From: Oleispira antarctica RB-8 | Lineage (GTDB): Bacteria; Pseudomonadota; Gammaproteobacteria; Pseudomonadales; Oceanobacteraceae | Assembly: GCA_000967895.1 (NCBI GenBank) | Contig: FO203512.1 | Span: 1,945,350-2,009,349 of the forward strand | DNA length: 64,000 nucleotides | Reading direction: 5' to 3' | Shown here: positions 42,915 to 50,542 of the stretch, piece by piece | Layout: each line of letters opens with the position of its first letter | Numbering within the stretch: position 1 is the stretch's first letter | Notes under the pieces: generated by a model | Database searches by the model: none | The model's input: the letters and a program-made list of their open reading frames with translations, nothing else | What the model was told of the DNA's origin: nothing | Made by a program: the position numbers and the translations under genes

Positions 42915-44555
42915 ATGAAAAAGACTCATTCCATGCGCACAAACTCGGCCAAAACCGCAGAGTTACCAAATGATGTACAGGCATTAAAACAGCTTTTACT
43001 TAAGGTCGAAGAAAGTGCGCGTGCAGCAAATGAAAAATTAGCAGAACGTGAGGCAACGGTAACTAAGCAAAAAACACACATCCGTTATCTAGAAGAAATC
43101 GTCAAACTATTCAAAGCCAATAAGTTTGGTAAAAGCAGTGAGAAATCACCTGATCAAACGGAGCTATTTGATGAAGTAGAAACCGAAGGCGGTGATAGCG
43201 AAGGGAGTTGGGTTGCTGAAGCGGTCGAAAGTGAAGAAAATTCTGAGCCAGAAACTGTACCAGCAACCAAGGCTAAAGCAGGTCGCAAACCCATACCAAA
43301 AGAATACCCGCGTATCATCATCGAACACGATGTGCCTGAAGATGAGCAGCGCTGCTCATGCGGATGTGAAAAACAACACATAGGTGATGAAGTATCCGAA
43401 CAGCTCGACATCGTTCCAGCGGTTATTCAAGTATTGCAACATCGCCGTAAAAAATACGTTTGCAAAAATTGTGAAGGCCAAATTCAAACAGCTAGCTTAC
43501 CAGCGCAGCCCATTCCAAAAAGTAATGCAAGCCCTGGCTTGTTAGCCTACATTGCAACAGCAAAGTATCAAGATGCCTTACCCTTATATCGAATTGAGAA
43601 TATTTTATCGCGATTGAATATTCACTTGCCCAGAAACACCCAAGCCAATTGGATGATTAAAAGCAGTGAGTTGTTGCAGCCACTTTATAATTTATTGAAT
43701 GATCAGCTTTTAGAAAGCGGCTATGTGCACATGGATGAAACGCCGGTACAGGTATTGAAAGAGCCAGGAAAAAAAGCAGAAAGTAAAAGCTATATGTGGG
43801 TCCGAAAAACGGGAGATCCTAATAAAAAAGAGTCGATAGTTTTATTTGATTACGCCAGCAGCCGAAAAGCGGATGTGGTGAAAACACTGCTGCCTGATTT
43901 TCAAGGGTACCTGCAAACCGATGATTACGCGGGCTATAATCATCTTGATACTATTAAAGGTGTTCATCATCTAGGTTGCTTTGCGCACGCACGAAGAAAA
44001 TTTGTTGAGGCGCAAAAAGTAGCACCCAGTAAAAAAGGGGCGACAAGTAAAGCTGACATGGCCGTGAGCCTCATCCAAAAACTGTATGCGATAGAAAACA
44101 AAATCAAAGACTTTAGTCCTGATAAACGATTGGCAACAAGGCAGAAGGAAAGTGCTCCTCAACTTGAAAAATTAAAGAGCTGGCTAGATAAATCATTAGT
44201 GACCACCTTACCGAAAGGGAAAACAGGCATGGCTCTGAGTTATTTAGCGAAGAACTGGAATAAGCTCACTCTTTATGTAGAAGATGAACGTTTGAATATC
44301 GACAATAATACCGTCGAAAATGCGATTCGCCCTTTCGCAATAGGGAGAAAAAATTGGATGTTCAGCAACAGCCAGAAAGGCGCTAAAGCGAGTGCGATGC
44401 TTTACAGCATAATCGAGACAGCTAAATCAAATGATCTGAATCCGCACGCTTATTTACAGCTGTTGTTTACTAAGATGCCTCAGGTGAAAAGTATTGAGGA
44501 ATACGAGCAGCTGCTGCCATGGAATGCTAAAGAGTTACTTGCCAAAAAAGTCTAG
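42915..44555 (+). CDS. tnpC: IS66 transposase TnpC
   Basis: 546 residues. A coiled coil (about 20-65), a zinc-finger region with CSCGCEKQH and YVCKNCEG (about 140-190), and the DDE domain: Asp in YVHMDETPVQ (about 274), Asp in LQTDDYAGYN (about 335) and Glu in NTVENAIRPF (about 467). The C-terminal IS66 domain (LNPHAYLQLL) is present. No frameshift or stop, so it should be functional. It catalyses cut-and-paste or replicative transposition of the element. Confidence 0.96.
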   Translation: MKKTHSMRTNSAKTAELPNDVQALKQLLLKVEESARAANEKLAEREATVTKQKTHIRYLEEIVKLFKANKFGKSSEKSPDQTELFDEVETEGGDSEGSWVAEAVESEENSEPETVPATKAKAGRKPIPKEYPRIIIEHDVPEDEQRCSCGCEKQHIGDEVSEQLDIVPAVIQVLQHRRKKYVCKNCEGQIQTASLPAQPIPKSNASPGLLAYIATAKYQDALPLYRIENILSRLNIHLPRNTQANWMIKSSELLQPLYNLLNDQLLESGYVHMDETPVQVLKEPGKKAESKSYMWVRKTGDPNKKESIVLFDYASSRKADVVKTLLPDFQGYLQTDDYAGYNHLDTIKGVHHLGCFAHARRKFVEAQKVAPSKKGATSKADMAVSLIQKLYAIENKIKDFSPDKRLATRQKESAPQLEKLKSWLDKSLVTTLPKGKTGMALSYLAKNWNKLTLYVEDERLNIDNNTVENAIRPFAIGRKNWMFSNSQKGAKASAMLYSIIETAKSNDLNPHAYLQLLFTKMPQVKSIEEYEQLLPWNAKELLAKKV

Positions 44556-44578
44556 GGTGTGGTTTGTTGAGCGCTTAC

Positions 44579-44586
44579 CAAGAACT
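44579..44586 (+). repeat. IS66 target site duplication, right copy
   Basis: CAAGAACT, identical to 42144-42151. Confidence 0.9.
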
Positions 44587-44796
44587 TACCTGCTCGACTT
44601 GAAGAAACAAACCAGCGGTGGATTACAGGAATCGTCAACGGCAAGGTGCAAGCCATTACTCGCGTTGGGTTTTGTGCACTGGTGGTTACACCAGAGGAGC
44701 TGCCAAAATTGATATTAATGAAGGAGTGGATAGGGGATGAATTGGCGGATCAAATTAGATCCGCGCTCGATGATAGGTGATTTTAGGGTGTATAGT

Positions 44797-44861
44797 TCTT
44801 ATCCAAGCCAATGCTGTGGGGCGCGGTAAGCGTCCCAGTCAGTTTATTGCGGGCTGTTAGT
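44797..44861 (-). repeat. attC-like site after the GIY-YIG gene
   Basis: On the minus strand it starts at CTAACA next to the stop codon and folds into imperfect arms: AGCCCGCAAT against ATTGGCT, and TGGGACGC against GCGCCCCA with loop TTACC. The distal core (GGATAAG) departs from GTTRRRY. It marks the far end of the cassette array. Confidence 0.5.
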
Positions 44862-45267
44862 TTGACCGATTTAACGGTGGAAGCTCACCATATGTTTGGT
44901 AGTAATTTTTTAAATGTAGTTCTTCCAGTTTTCTTGGGTCATCACTTTCAATCAACTCTACATAAAGTGATGAATAAGGAAATTGTTCGGTTATGCCTTT
45001 ATGCTGCTTGTGTCTTTCACCACACTCATGTGCGGAACTTCGATGAGTAGGGGAAAGACTTTTCTTGAGATTAATGACTCTATCTAAAAATGATGAAGCT
45101 TTACCAATATACAGAATGCCTTCCTTATCAATTCTGAGAAGGCGGCTGACAGGTCTTACAATATTGCTCTGATCATATGATTTAAGGATATACACACCTC
45201 CAGATGTATTAAAGCTCTCTTTTATTCGGTACCAAAACTCGTCATCTGATATATGAAAGGATTTCAT
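44857..45267 (-). CDS. GIY-YIG family nuclease (cassette gene)
   Basis: 136 residues. GGVYILKS and GILYIGKASSFLDRV are the GIY-YIG motifs, with catalytic Arg in LDRV and a conserved Glu in KLEELHLKNYY followed by an Asn in PPLNRSN. It is a stand-alone nuclease domain about 110 residues long. ACGAGAAAG precedes ATG 45267. It is the last gene of the minus-strand array and lies 32 bp from the gene before it. Stand-alone GIY-YIG genes in cassettes can be repair or defence nucleases; here the role is inferred only. Confidence 0.72.
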   Translation of the reverse strand: MKSFHISDDEFWYRIKESFNTSGGVYILKSYDQSNIVRPVSRLLRIDKEGILYIGKASSFLDRVINLKKSLSPTHRSSAHECGERHKQHKGITEQFPYSSLYVELIESDDPRKLEELHLKNYYQTYGELPPLNRSN

Positions 45268-45302
45268 TACTTTCTCGTTATTTGAAGTGCGTAACGCTTT
45301 TA
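45268..45302 (-). repeat. Degenerate junction between two cassette genes
   Basis: Only a core-like AAAGCGTTACGC remains next to the stop codon, and CGTTA/TAACG can pair. There is no full attC body, so these two genes may share a cassette or have lost the site by deletion. Confidence 0.3.
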
Positions 45303-46091
45303 CAAGTGGTCGCCGTCTAAGTTATCCCGCTTGCTAAACTTTTTAAATATACGGCTAAATCGATACCTAGCGAAGCTTATATTAAACCAAAGCTCCGACC
45401 ACTTTTTACTTAGCGGCATGTTCAGCTGTCTGTGTTCATACCTGATGCCAAGCAACATACGAAGATATGGGTCTTCAACAGGCTCTTCTATTGCCTCGCA
45501 AGCGTTTTCGTTTACTCGCTTCAAGGATAGGTATTCATTTTTTACTTTTTCAGGAGTGAGAAACCTCATTCTTTCCCAGTGTTCAATAATCACTGGGCTG
45601 AAAAGTGAAAGATTCTCGGTAACATGATTAAGTAAGCGATTAAACCGACCAGAAAACTCTTCATTATCTAAATGAAAGACTGGTGATTGATAGTTTATAA
45701 ACTCCTCAAATGAACTGTTTTGTTTTTCTCTTTCAAATGCATAATATGTATCCCTGACTTTCTGATTAAACTCTCGCTTTTCGTCATCAGTTTTTAGTGA
45801 GTCAGGGGTGTGGATATTAAAGCCATAGGTTTGCTCTAGCCAATGAGCATTAGCATATTCATTTACTGCACGTTCTAAGTCTTTATCTATCGATGAGAAT
45901 GGCTTTTCGGTTGCATTTTTATAATGAAACAAGAGCAGATCTGAGGCATCATGGTATACTTTATCGTACGCACGCAGCTGTTCATTCTTCTTATTAATCT
46001 TTGACTGCCTAACGGCAAAAAAAAAGCTTAAAGAAGAAACAGCTAAGCTTCCGAGAGATATGTATATTGCAATTTGTGATTTCTCTGCCAT
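45300..46091 (-). CDS. Membrane-anchored protein of unknown function (cassette gene)
   Basis: 263 residues from ATG 46091 (GGGGA upstream; the frame is open to 46133). One transmembrane helix at about residues 6-26 (AIYISLGSLAVSSLSFFFAV), then a short coiled coil with many Lys/Asn, then a soluble region with paired Trp/Phe/Tyr. Resembles DUF4760-type proteins in plan but I do not recognise the family. It is a typical integron-style cassette product: one short membrane-anchored ORF with no homologous neighbours. It shares the minus strand with all the genes of the array. Confidence 0.65.
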   Translation of the reverse strand: MAEKSQIAIYISLGSLAVSSLSFFFAVRQSKINKKNEQLRAYDKVYHDASDLLLFHYKNATEKPFSSIDKDLERAVNEYANAHWLEQTYGFNIHTPDSLKTDDEKREFNQKVRDTYYAFEREKQNSSFEEFINYQSPVFHLDNEEFSGRFNRLLNHVTENLSLFSPVIIEHWERMRFLTPEKVKNEYLSLKRVNENACEAIEEPVEDPYLRMLLGIRYEHRQLNMPLSKKWSELWFNISFARYRFSRIFKKFSKRDNLDGDHL

Positions 46092-46262
46092 AAATTCCCC
46101 AGTGTATTTGACGAGGCCGTAGAAAAACCTCAATTACTTTTTGTTACGCGTACCTACGTGAATTAAATACAGATTCTAGATTGAAATCTACCTGCTATTC
46201 AAATACGGCGGCGATTTTCTGTTCACATTCATTTCCATAAATAAATATTAGCAATTAGTCTT

Positions 46263-46345
46263 CTTAGCCGCAATGCCAGCGATAAAGGACCTAGTTGCGT
46301 AGCAGTGAATGTCCAGTGTGCACGTTCGTTGATTGCCTGTTATAA
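46263..46345 (-). repeat. attC-like site after the 177-residue cassette gene
   Basis: Minus strand: TATAAC immediately at the stop codon, then GGCAAT paired loosely to a distal ATTGCGGC, and a GGAC/GTCC inner stem. The distal core reads GGCTAAGA. It is the most degenerate of the internal sites. Followed by 170 bp of AT-rich spacer before the next gene. Confidence 0.4.
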
Positions 46346-46873
46346 CTCATTCGCCAATTCACACAACTTAGCTTTGAATGCTTTGCAAGTAGAATCGAAA
46401 TGTTTTTGTATTAAAATGAAATCTTGAGTATTTAACTTGTTTTGATTAGGAGAGTTTATTATATATGGTACAACTTTACTCCTGGCTGCATCTACTTTTT
46501 CATATTCAGAAACTAATTCGGGTATATGAATGTTTAATAACATTTTCAATTTTTGTACGTCGTTAGGAAGATAGTTGTCTTTCTTATTAGTCGCTTCTAA
46601 TACTTGTTTGTATGTTATCTCACCTGTGTAAACCCTTAAATGATATAAGTAAATATTGGACGTGTTTGTTTCCCACTTTTCAAATAAAAGATAAAACTCT
46701 TCGATTTTTTCAAGTTTTCTCTGGGATATATCCCTTTGATGCTCAATGCTAGAATTTTGCTTTGATGCTTTTAAATGAAAGTGGTTGGTAATAAGTACAG
46801 CTGCAAGAGTAGAAAGGGCTGTAATTAGCCCGCTAACAATTGCCGAATAATCTTTGATTTCAAAGCCTTCCAT
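46340..46873 (-). CDS. Membrane-anchored coiled-coil protein of unknown function (cassette gene)
   Basis: 177 residues. One N-terminal helix (about 8-29, IVSGLITALSTLAAVLITN), then a coiled-coil rich in Lys/Glu. No known domain. ATG 46873 follows GGAAGT. It is on the minus strand between two attC-like sites, as expected of an integron cassette. Its single-helix-plus-coiled-coil plan is shared with the next gene along, without visible sequence similarity. Confidence 0.65.
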   Translation of the reverse strand: MEGFEIKDYSAIVSGLITALSTLAAVLITNHFHLKASKQNSSIEHQRDISQRKLEKIEEFYLLFEKWETNTSNIYLYHLRVYTGEITYKQVLEATNKKDNYLPNDVQKLKMLLNIHIPELVSEYEKVDAARSKVVPYIINSPNQNKLNTQDFILIQKHFDSTCKAFKAKLCELANEL

Positions 46874-46898
46874 TAATTACTTCCTGCTCTATAGAGAC

Positions 46899-46950
46899 TT
46901 ATAACGCCCGCGTCAATTGCCGGAGGTCAGATTGCTTTGCCTTATTAGGC
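46899..46950 (-). repeat. attC-like site (short form, about 52 bp)
   Basis: Minus strand: GCCTAAT, whose TAA is the stop codon of the upstream gene, runs to GCGGGCGTTATAAG. CAAT/ATTG and CCGG pair in between. Stop codon inside the proximal core and GCGTTA at the far end are attC traits. Confidence 0.6.
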
Positions 46951-47673
46951 TTCTGACTCACTTTTCTGGCACTTAGCTTGTTCAATTCTATTTAATACCT
47001 GCTTAAGACCAGGCCATTCAACATCGTTTTCTCTGTTGCCTTTTATTTTGTAAAAATCTTCAAACCTTCTTCGTTCTTTTTTTGTCATTAGCTGGAAAAT
47101 CTTTTCCATTTCTGGAGATTGCTTACAAGAATGAATTTTCATACGCTCGCCTCTAACGGCATCATTGAAATCCAAAAAGTGTTCATGTGTTATTTCAAGC
47201 CTGCCAGGAGATAACTCCCAATCAAGAACCTCAAAACTAATACCCGTTTCGGGCACAATAGACTTATGATGGATTATGCAATGCCTGATCTTTCGCATAT
47301 CCCCCATTATTGGGCAAATAAGATCTTTCGCTTCCATATTAGACGCAGCCGCTACACGATGACGGTACAGCTCGTCCCAAAGTGAATACATGGTGCATAG
47401 TAGAGATTTTCGAATTTCATTAGAAAATCCACTATTTTCTTTACACTTTTCAATGCACTCAACTGTTTTTATCCTAGCGTGCATTTTTGGATTGCTATCT
47501 AAATCTGAGCCAATCCACATTTGATGATCATTGCTAAATGAGCCTGCAGTTAGTTTTTCACCATACTCTCGGATGTCTTTCGTAGCAAAAGTCATACAAA
47601 CCACATATTCATCAAAAGTATCAACGAGCTCATGCATAACATCTTGAGTTGATTCATTATTCTGCTTACTCAT
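46945..47673 (-). CDS. HEPN-like protein (cassette gene)
   Basis: 242 residues, soluble and helical. The segment MRKIRHCIIHHKS (about residues 127-139) contains R-x4-H (R-H-C-I-I-H), which is the HEPN ribonuclease motif position. 'MYSLWDELYRHRVAAA' precedes it in the place of the usual first helix. The C-terminus is charged with Lys/Arg/Glu. AGGAAGTAGG gives ATG 47673 a good ribosome site. The stop TAA lies in the core of the following attC-like site. HEPN function is inferred from the motif and could be wrong. Confidence 0.6.
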   Translation of the reverse strand: MSKQNNESTQDVMHELVDTFDEYVVCMTFATKDIREYGEKLTAGSFSNDHQMWIGSDLDSNPKMHARIKTVECIEKCKENSGFSNEIRKSLLCTMYSLWDELYRHRVAAASNMEAKDLICPIMGDMRKIRHCIIHHKSIVPETGISFEVLDWELSPGRLEITHEHFLDFNDAVRGERMKIHSCKQSPEMEKIFQLMTKKERRRFEDFYKIKGNRENDVEWPGLKQVLNRIEQAKCQKSESEA

Positions 47674-47697
47674 CCTACTTCCTATACTTTATTCGAA

Positions 47698-47796
47698 GCC
47701 TAACGCTTTTGTTGTGGGGTGGTGAAACGCAGCGAGGAGCGAGCGAAGTTTAATCGTCCCAGCCTCGGAGTGGCGTTCACCAACGGATTTTTAGGC
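47698..47796 (-). repeat. attC site, canonical core
   Basis: Minus strand: GCCTAAAAATCC with the upstream gene's TAA stop in the core, ending CAAAAGCGTTAGGC, which carries a perfect GTTRRRY. Internal arms CGCTCGCTCCTCGCTGCG and the flanking GGTGAACGCCA/GGCGTTTCACC region give the imperfect stems of a 99-bp attC. This is one of the two best sites. Confidence 0.75.
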
Positions 47797-48447
47797 ATTT
47801 ATTACTCGACATACTAAAAGTGTAATCAAAATAATTACTGACGCTATTCCTGAAGATATAGAAAGAAACCAGGGGATAAATCGATATTTAGTAACTAAAA
47901 ATATAGCAGAACTCCTACCTCTAATCTTAACTCGAGATGCTATAAAATTCTCTATCAAGTTAGATCCAATTTTAGCATGATCTTTTATTGCTAGTGTGAT
48001 GATGGAAGATTTCAATATTTCCCAAAACATAAACACTAGCGCCGATACGATCATCAACAATAAACTATATAAAGCATATTTCTCAGGCAGATAGTCCTTA
48101 CTTAAACTCCACAACCCAAAAAAAGCAGCATAACCTGCAAGCTGTATAGTGCGAAAATACTGCTCCACTTTTTCATATGAACTTTCAATGAAGTCCCTTT
48201 GTGTAGCAAGCTGCGTTCTATCAGTTGTAAGCTGATCCTTCAAGCGCGCATCACTAGCCGACTGTGAATAAATGGAATTGAATGAGTTTTGTTTTTTTGT
48301 ACTTGCTGATAAATAATTAAAGACTTCTGATAGGTCACTAGCCATTCTCTTTTGCTCTGGCGCAGAAAGAGGCTCTTCAGCTTCGGAAAGTGCCGACCAG
48401 GAATTATTAAATTTTTTAAATATTTCTTTAGGATCGAGTAATGACAC
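47791..48447 (-). CDS. Multi-helix membrane protein (cassette gene)
   Basis: 218 residues. A helical soluble N-terminal domain of about 105 residues, then three or four transmembrane helices (about 106-120, 128-149 and 189-214). Contains no domain I know. The N-terminal part has repeated Gln/Asp/Arg pattern of a coiled coil. It ends VINA, with the stop in an attC core. Possibly a cassette-encoded membrane effector; that is inference from context only. Confidence 0.65.
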   Translation of the reverse strand: MSLLDPKEIFKKFNNSWSALSEAEEPLSAPEQKRMASDLSEVFNYLSASTKKQNSFNSIYSQSASDARLKDQLTTDRTQLATQRDFIESSYEKVEQYFRTIQLAGYAAFFGLWSLSKDYLPEKYALYSLLLMIVSALVFMFWEILKSSIITLAIKDHAKIGSNLIENFIASRVKIRGRSSAIFLVTKYRFIPWFLSISSGIASVIILITLLVCRVINA

Positions 48448-48462
48448 GATTTCTCCTTGAAT

Positions 48463-48543
48463 GCCTAACGCCGTAATGCGCGGATTTTAAAAGTGGAGGC
48501 GAAGCCGATTTTTTTTAAATTCAGAACCATTGTCTTGTTAGCT
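48463..48543 (-). repeat. attC site, canonical core
   Basis: Minus strand: GCTAACAAGAC near the stop of the upstream gene, to ACGGCGTTAGGC, a perfect GTTRRRY. The middle has TTTAAAA/TTTTAAA and a GGCTTCGCC hairpin tip. About 81 bp. Confidence 0.75.
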
Positions 48544-48547
48544 GTTT

Positions 48548-49303
48548 TCAAACTGATTCGACCATATCTTGCACAGAAGCCTTTAATACCTCCCATGATG
48601 TAGTGCATGTAGCTTCATCAAAATTAGCGCGGGTCGTAACATGAACCCAAGGATGTACTACATTTCTTGATTCACGAAGAGCATGACTGAACTTGCCACG
48701 ATCAGTTTTTAGCCAGCCGCAATCGACTGCAACCTCTATAAGTGAGTTTAAATTCCAATCTTGGATTGCTGGCGTTTTTCCTTGTTTATTTTTTGGGGCC
48801 TTAGATGATTGATAGGCCTTATCTGGTGATGTGTTGGCTCTGCATAAAAGAAGAGCTTCCAATACACTCCCCATGAGAATTATTGCACCGGTATAAGCTT
48901 TAACGTGCTGGCATCTTTGTGCTTCTCTCCAGCGGCTATCAATCACCTCTTGGAGGCCGGGCATTATCTGAGTGATTTTACTGTAATCAGGCGGAGCTAT
49001 AATTTGTTTCTTAGGCTTAGATACTCCGCCAGCTGCTAAGAACTTTACGGTACTACGGATGTACTCTGCTAATGTTTCAAGACGAACTCTACGGCTATTA
49101 GCTTCAAAGTTAGTATCTGAATCCATGTCTTTTACTAATGAGTCAGGTAGGCCACTGACACCACTTAGAATCATTCTGGTTTCTTTTACTTTTGCATCAA
49201 CTACGCGAAGTCCACCAAAATCATCAGTTCTCGCAACACCTGGCGAAAATTCGATTTCAGATTGAATCCCTTTTAGTAAAGTTAGTGCTTGTTGAGAATC
49301 CAT
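48548..49303 (-). CDS. HEPN-like protein with R-x-x-R-N-x-x-H-P motif (cassette gene)
   Basis: 251 residues. Soluble helical protein. 'AYTGAIILMGSVLEALLLCR' (about residues 138-157) and ALRESRNVVHPWVHV (about 208-222) are the two conserved elements of a HEPN-like family; R-E-S-R-N-V-V-H offers R-x6-H. A Lys-rich linker lies between them. It begins with a distinct N-terminal domain with FGGLRVVDAKVKETRMIL. ATG 49303 has GGAG at suitable spacing. Function unknown. Confidence 0.65.
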   Translation of the reverse strand: MDSQQALTLLKGIQSEIEFSPGVARTDDFGGLRVVDAKVKETRMILSGVSGLPDSLVKDMDSDTNFEANSRRVRLETLAEYIRSTVKFLAAGGVSKPKKQIIAPPDYSKITQIMPGLQEVIDSRWREAQRCQHVKAYTGAIILMGSVLEALLLCRANTSPDKAYQSSKAPKNKQGKTPAIQDWNLNSLIEVAVDCGWLKTDRGKFSHALRESRNVVHPWVHVTTRANFDEATCTTSWEVLKASVQDMVESV

Positions 49304-49323
49304 AAATCTCCGTATGTAGTACA

Positions 49324-49390
49324 GCTAGCGCCTTGTTCACCGGGAAATTGGGAGCGTAGCGAGTAATTTTCAGTGTGCAGTAACTTGTTA
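49324..49390 (-). repeat. attC-like site
   Basis: Minus strand: TAACAAGTTACTGCACACTG at the stop codon, to GAACAAGGCGCTAGC. CTGAAAATTA against AATTTCCCGG with loop containing CTCGCTACGCTC, a loop seen in many environmental attC sites. The distal core GCTAGCT differs from GTTRRRY by one base. Confidence 0.6.
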
Positions 49391-50044
49391 CACCAAATGG
49401 TTAGATAGGAATCGTTCAACATCCCTAATCATCTCCTTGACTTCATCGTCATTAAACGAAGTCCAATCACCATGTGCCGCACTATTTCTAATATCAGCGA
49501 GAGCTGTAATTCTTTTCTGCTGTAGCTTGTTGTATACACTAGCTTTAGCTAGATCTGAATTCATTTTGTCGAGCTTTGCGTGTGGTATTGAGTTATCAGA
49601 ACAAAGGTCACGTAGCGTTGTCTCTAAAACAACGCCTGCAACAACTGCAGCAGGTCCTTTATATCCATTACTAAGAAGCTCAGTAGCTTGCTCTAGCTCA
49701 GAATCGAATAATTCGGCTTGAACAAGATTTTTTACTGAGGAAAGAAAGCCGCCTTGAAAGTCATCTTTAGCAGCCATAAACACTGGCTTAACTCTTTTGA
49801 AGATACTATAGCTATCATCCATCGTTATAGGTACTTCAGCTTTTACAAAAGCTTTTATGTGCTCACCATCGTTGCCGCAAGTCTTAACAATTAGTGATTT
49901 CGCCTTTACCTTCCACTCATCAAACATCTCTTCGTTAACTTGGTCATAGTTCCCAAAGTCACTACGTTTTGTAACTTTAGTTTCTGCTATGCGTAGCACT
50001 TCATCTGCCAAGTCATCAAATCTTCGTGATAATTTTTTGATCAA
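49388..50044 (-). CDS. HEPN / DUF4145-like protein (cassette gene)
   Basis: 218 residues. The C-terminal domain carries GVVLETTLRDLCSDN and DIRNSAAHGDWTSF, the canonical R-N-x3-H HEPN/DUF4145 motif (about residues 186-191). 'EVKEMIRDVERFLSNHL' closes the helix bundle. The N-terminal half is a separate helical region. It is the first gene of the minus-strand array (closest to the distal dusA copy). It is a candidate RNase or toxin-like effector; no antitoxin nucleotidyltransferase gene is beside it. Start ATG 50044. Confidence 0.78.
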   Translation of the reverse strand: MIKKLSRRFDDLADEVLRIAETKVTKRSDFGNYDQVNEEMFDEWKVKAKSLIVKTCGNDGEHIKAFVKAEVPITMDDSYSIFKRVKPVFMAAKDDFQGGFLSSVKNLVQAELFDSELEQATELLSNGYKGPAAVVAGVVLETTLRDLCSDNSIPHAKLDKMNSDLAKASVYNKLQQKRITALADIRNSAAHGDWTSFNDDEVKEMIRDVERFLSNHLV

Positions 50045-50175
50045 GATTATGTCCTTTGAATCTAAGGGTGTAGCATTTTAATCATGCGCACGCGTGTTTG
50101 CACGGAAGTGTCTTTATGAAACTTCACGGCAAATGATTGATTTAACTTGGTAATTATTGAAATCCATATCCAAGC

Positions 50176-50191
50176 TCCAGATAAACGCGCA
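50176..50191 (+). repeat. 16-bp direct repeat, copy 1
   Basis: TCCAGATAAACGCGCA, identical to 50278-50293. A third, looser version (CATGCGCACGCGTGTTTGCA) lies at 50082-50101. Confidence 0.6.
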
Positions 50192-50200
50192 TGCGCGTTT
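50183..50200. repeat. 18-bp perfect palindrome
   Basis: AAACGCGCATGCGCGTTT is its own reverse complement. It overlaps the first direct-repeat copy. Palindromes this long are usually protein-binding sites. Confidence 0.6.
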
Positions 50201-50277
50201 GCACAAATAACGAGGGTCTCGTTATGTCAGCGCTTTTATTGATAACGCACTGATTTTGCTACATTTTCCTGAATTGT

Positions 50278-50293
50278 TCCAGATAAACGCGCA
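50278..50293 (+). repeat. 16-bp direct repeat, copy 2
   Basis: TCCAGATAAACGCGCA, identical to 50176-50191, followed by an AAATATT/AATATTT inverted repeat. Confidence 0.6.
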
Positions 50294-50542
50294 AATATTA
50301 CAAATATTTCCGTGCAAATGAGCATTGAAACGATCCAATATCAAAAATCAACTGTATGTATAGGGCCATAGTTCTAAATTGTTGATGTTAGGCGCTAGTG
50401 CTCGTAGTAATTCTGACTTACTCTATGAATTTTTTGCCCAATCAATAGGATTCGTTTCGGCTATTTGGCCAGCGTAGCTTGTGATTTGGTGTGCTAAAAG
50501 TGTGCATGGATATAATTATTTATTTCTAAGTTCTTGTTTTTA

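Larger units (their letters stand above)
42152..44578 (+). mobile_element. IS66-family insertion sequence, 2427 bp, apparently complete
   Basis: Ends are inverted repeats: GTAAGCGATCAATAAACC at 42152 and, on the other strand, GTAAGCGCTCAACAAACC ending at 44578 (16 of 18 matching). It carries tnpA, tnpB and tnpC in the family's order. An intact 8-bp duplication flanks it, so it probably moved in one event. tnpC has all catalytic residues, so it may still be active. Confidence 0.93.
42139..44780 (+). pseudogene. 68-codon ORF split by the IS66 insertion
   Basis: Removing the IS and one copy of the 8-bp duplication joins 42139-42151 to 44587-44780 into 207 bases: ATG to TGA, 68 codons plus stop, in one frame. 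It starts MNKNLPARLEETNQRWITGI and ends ADQIRSALDDR. AAAGGAATAAATT gives a good ribosome site at 42125-42138. It could be a small phage protein; not recognised. The exact reconstitution shows the insertion was recent relative to decay. Confidence 0.75.
50045..50542. other. Repeat-rich non-coding leader of the cassette array
   Basis: 498 bp between the first array gene and the displaced dusA end. It contains an 18-bp palindrome, two copies of a 16-bp direct repeat, a perfect hairpin ATAACGAG-GGT-CTCGTTAT at 50207-50225, a GTTAGGC core at 50387-50393 and a CTTAGAT-like core near 50064. No integrase gene or recognised promoter. It may be an ORF-less cassette, the array promoter or a remnant attI region. 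Confidence 0.45.

Noticed and set aside
44494-44712. Plus-strand ORF running out of the transposase end
   Set aside because: It is an out-of-frame reading of tnpC and the right flank; the same bases code for the split 68-codon ORF in the right frame.
50083-50325. CRISPR-like array
   Set aside because: Only two exact repeats 102 bp apart with unequal spacing and no cas genes.
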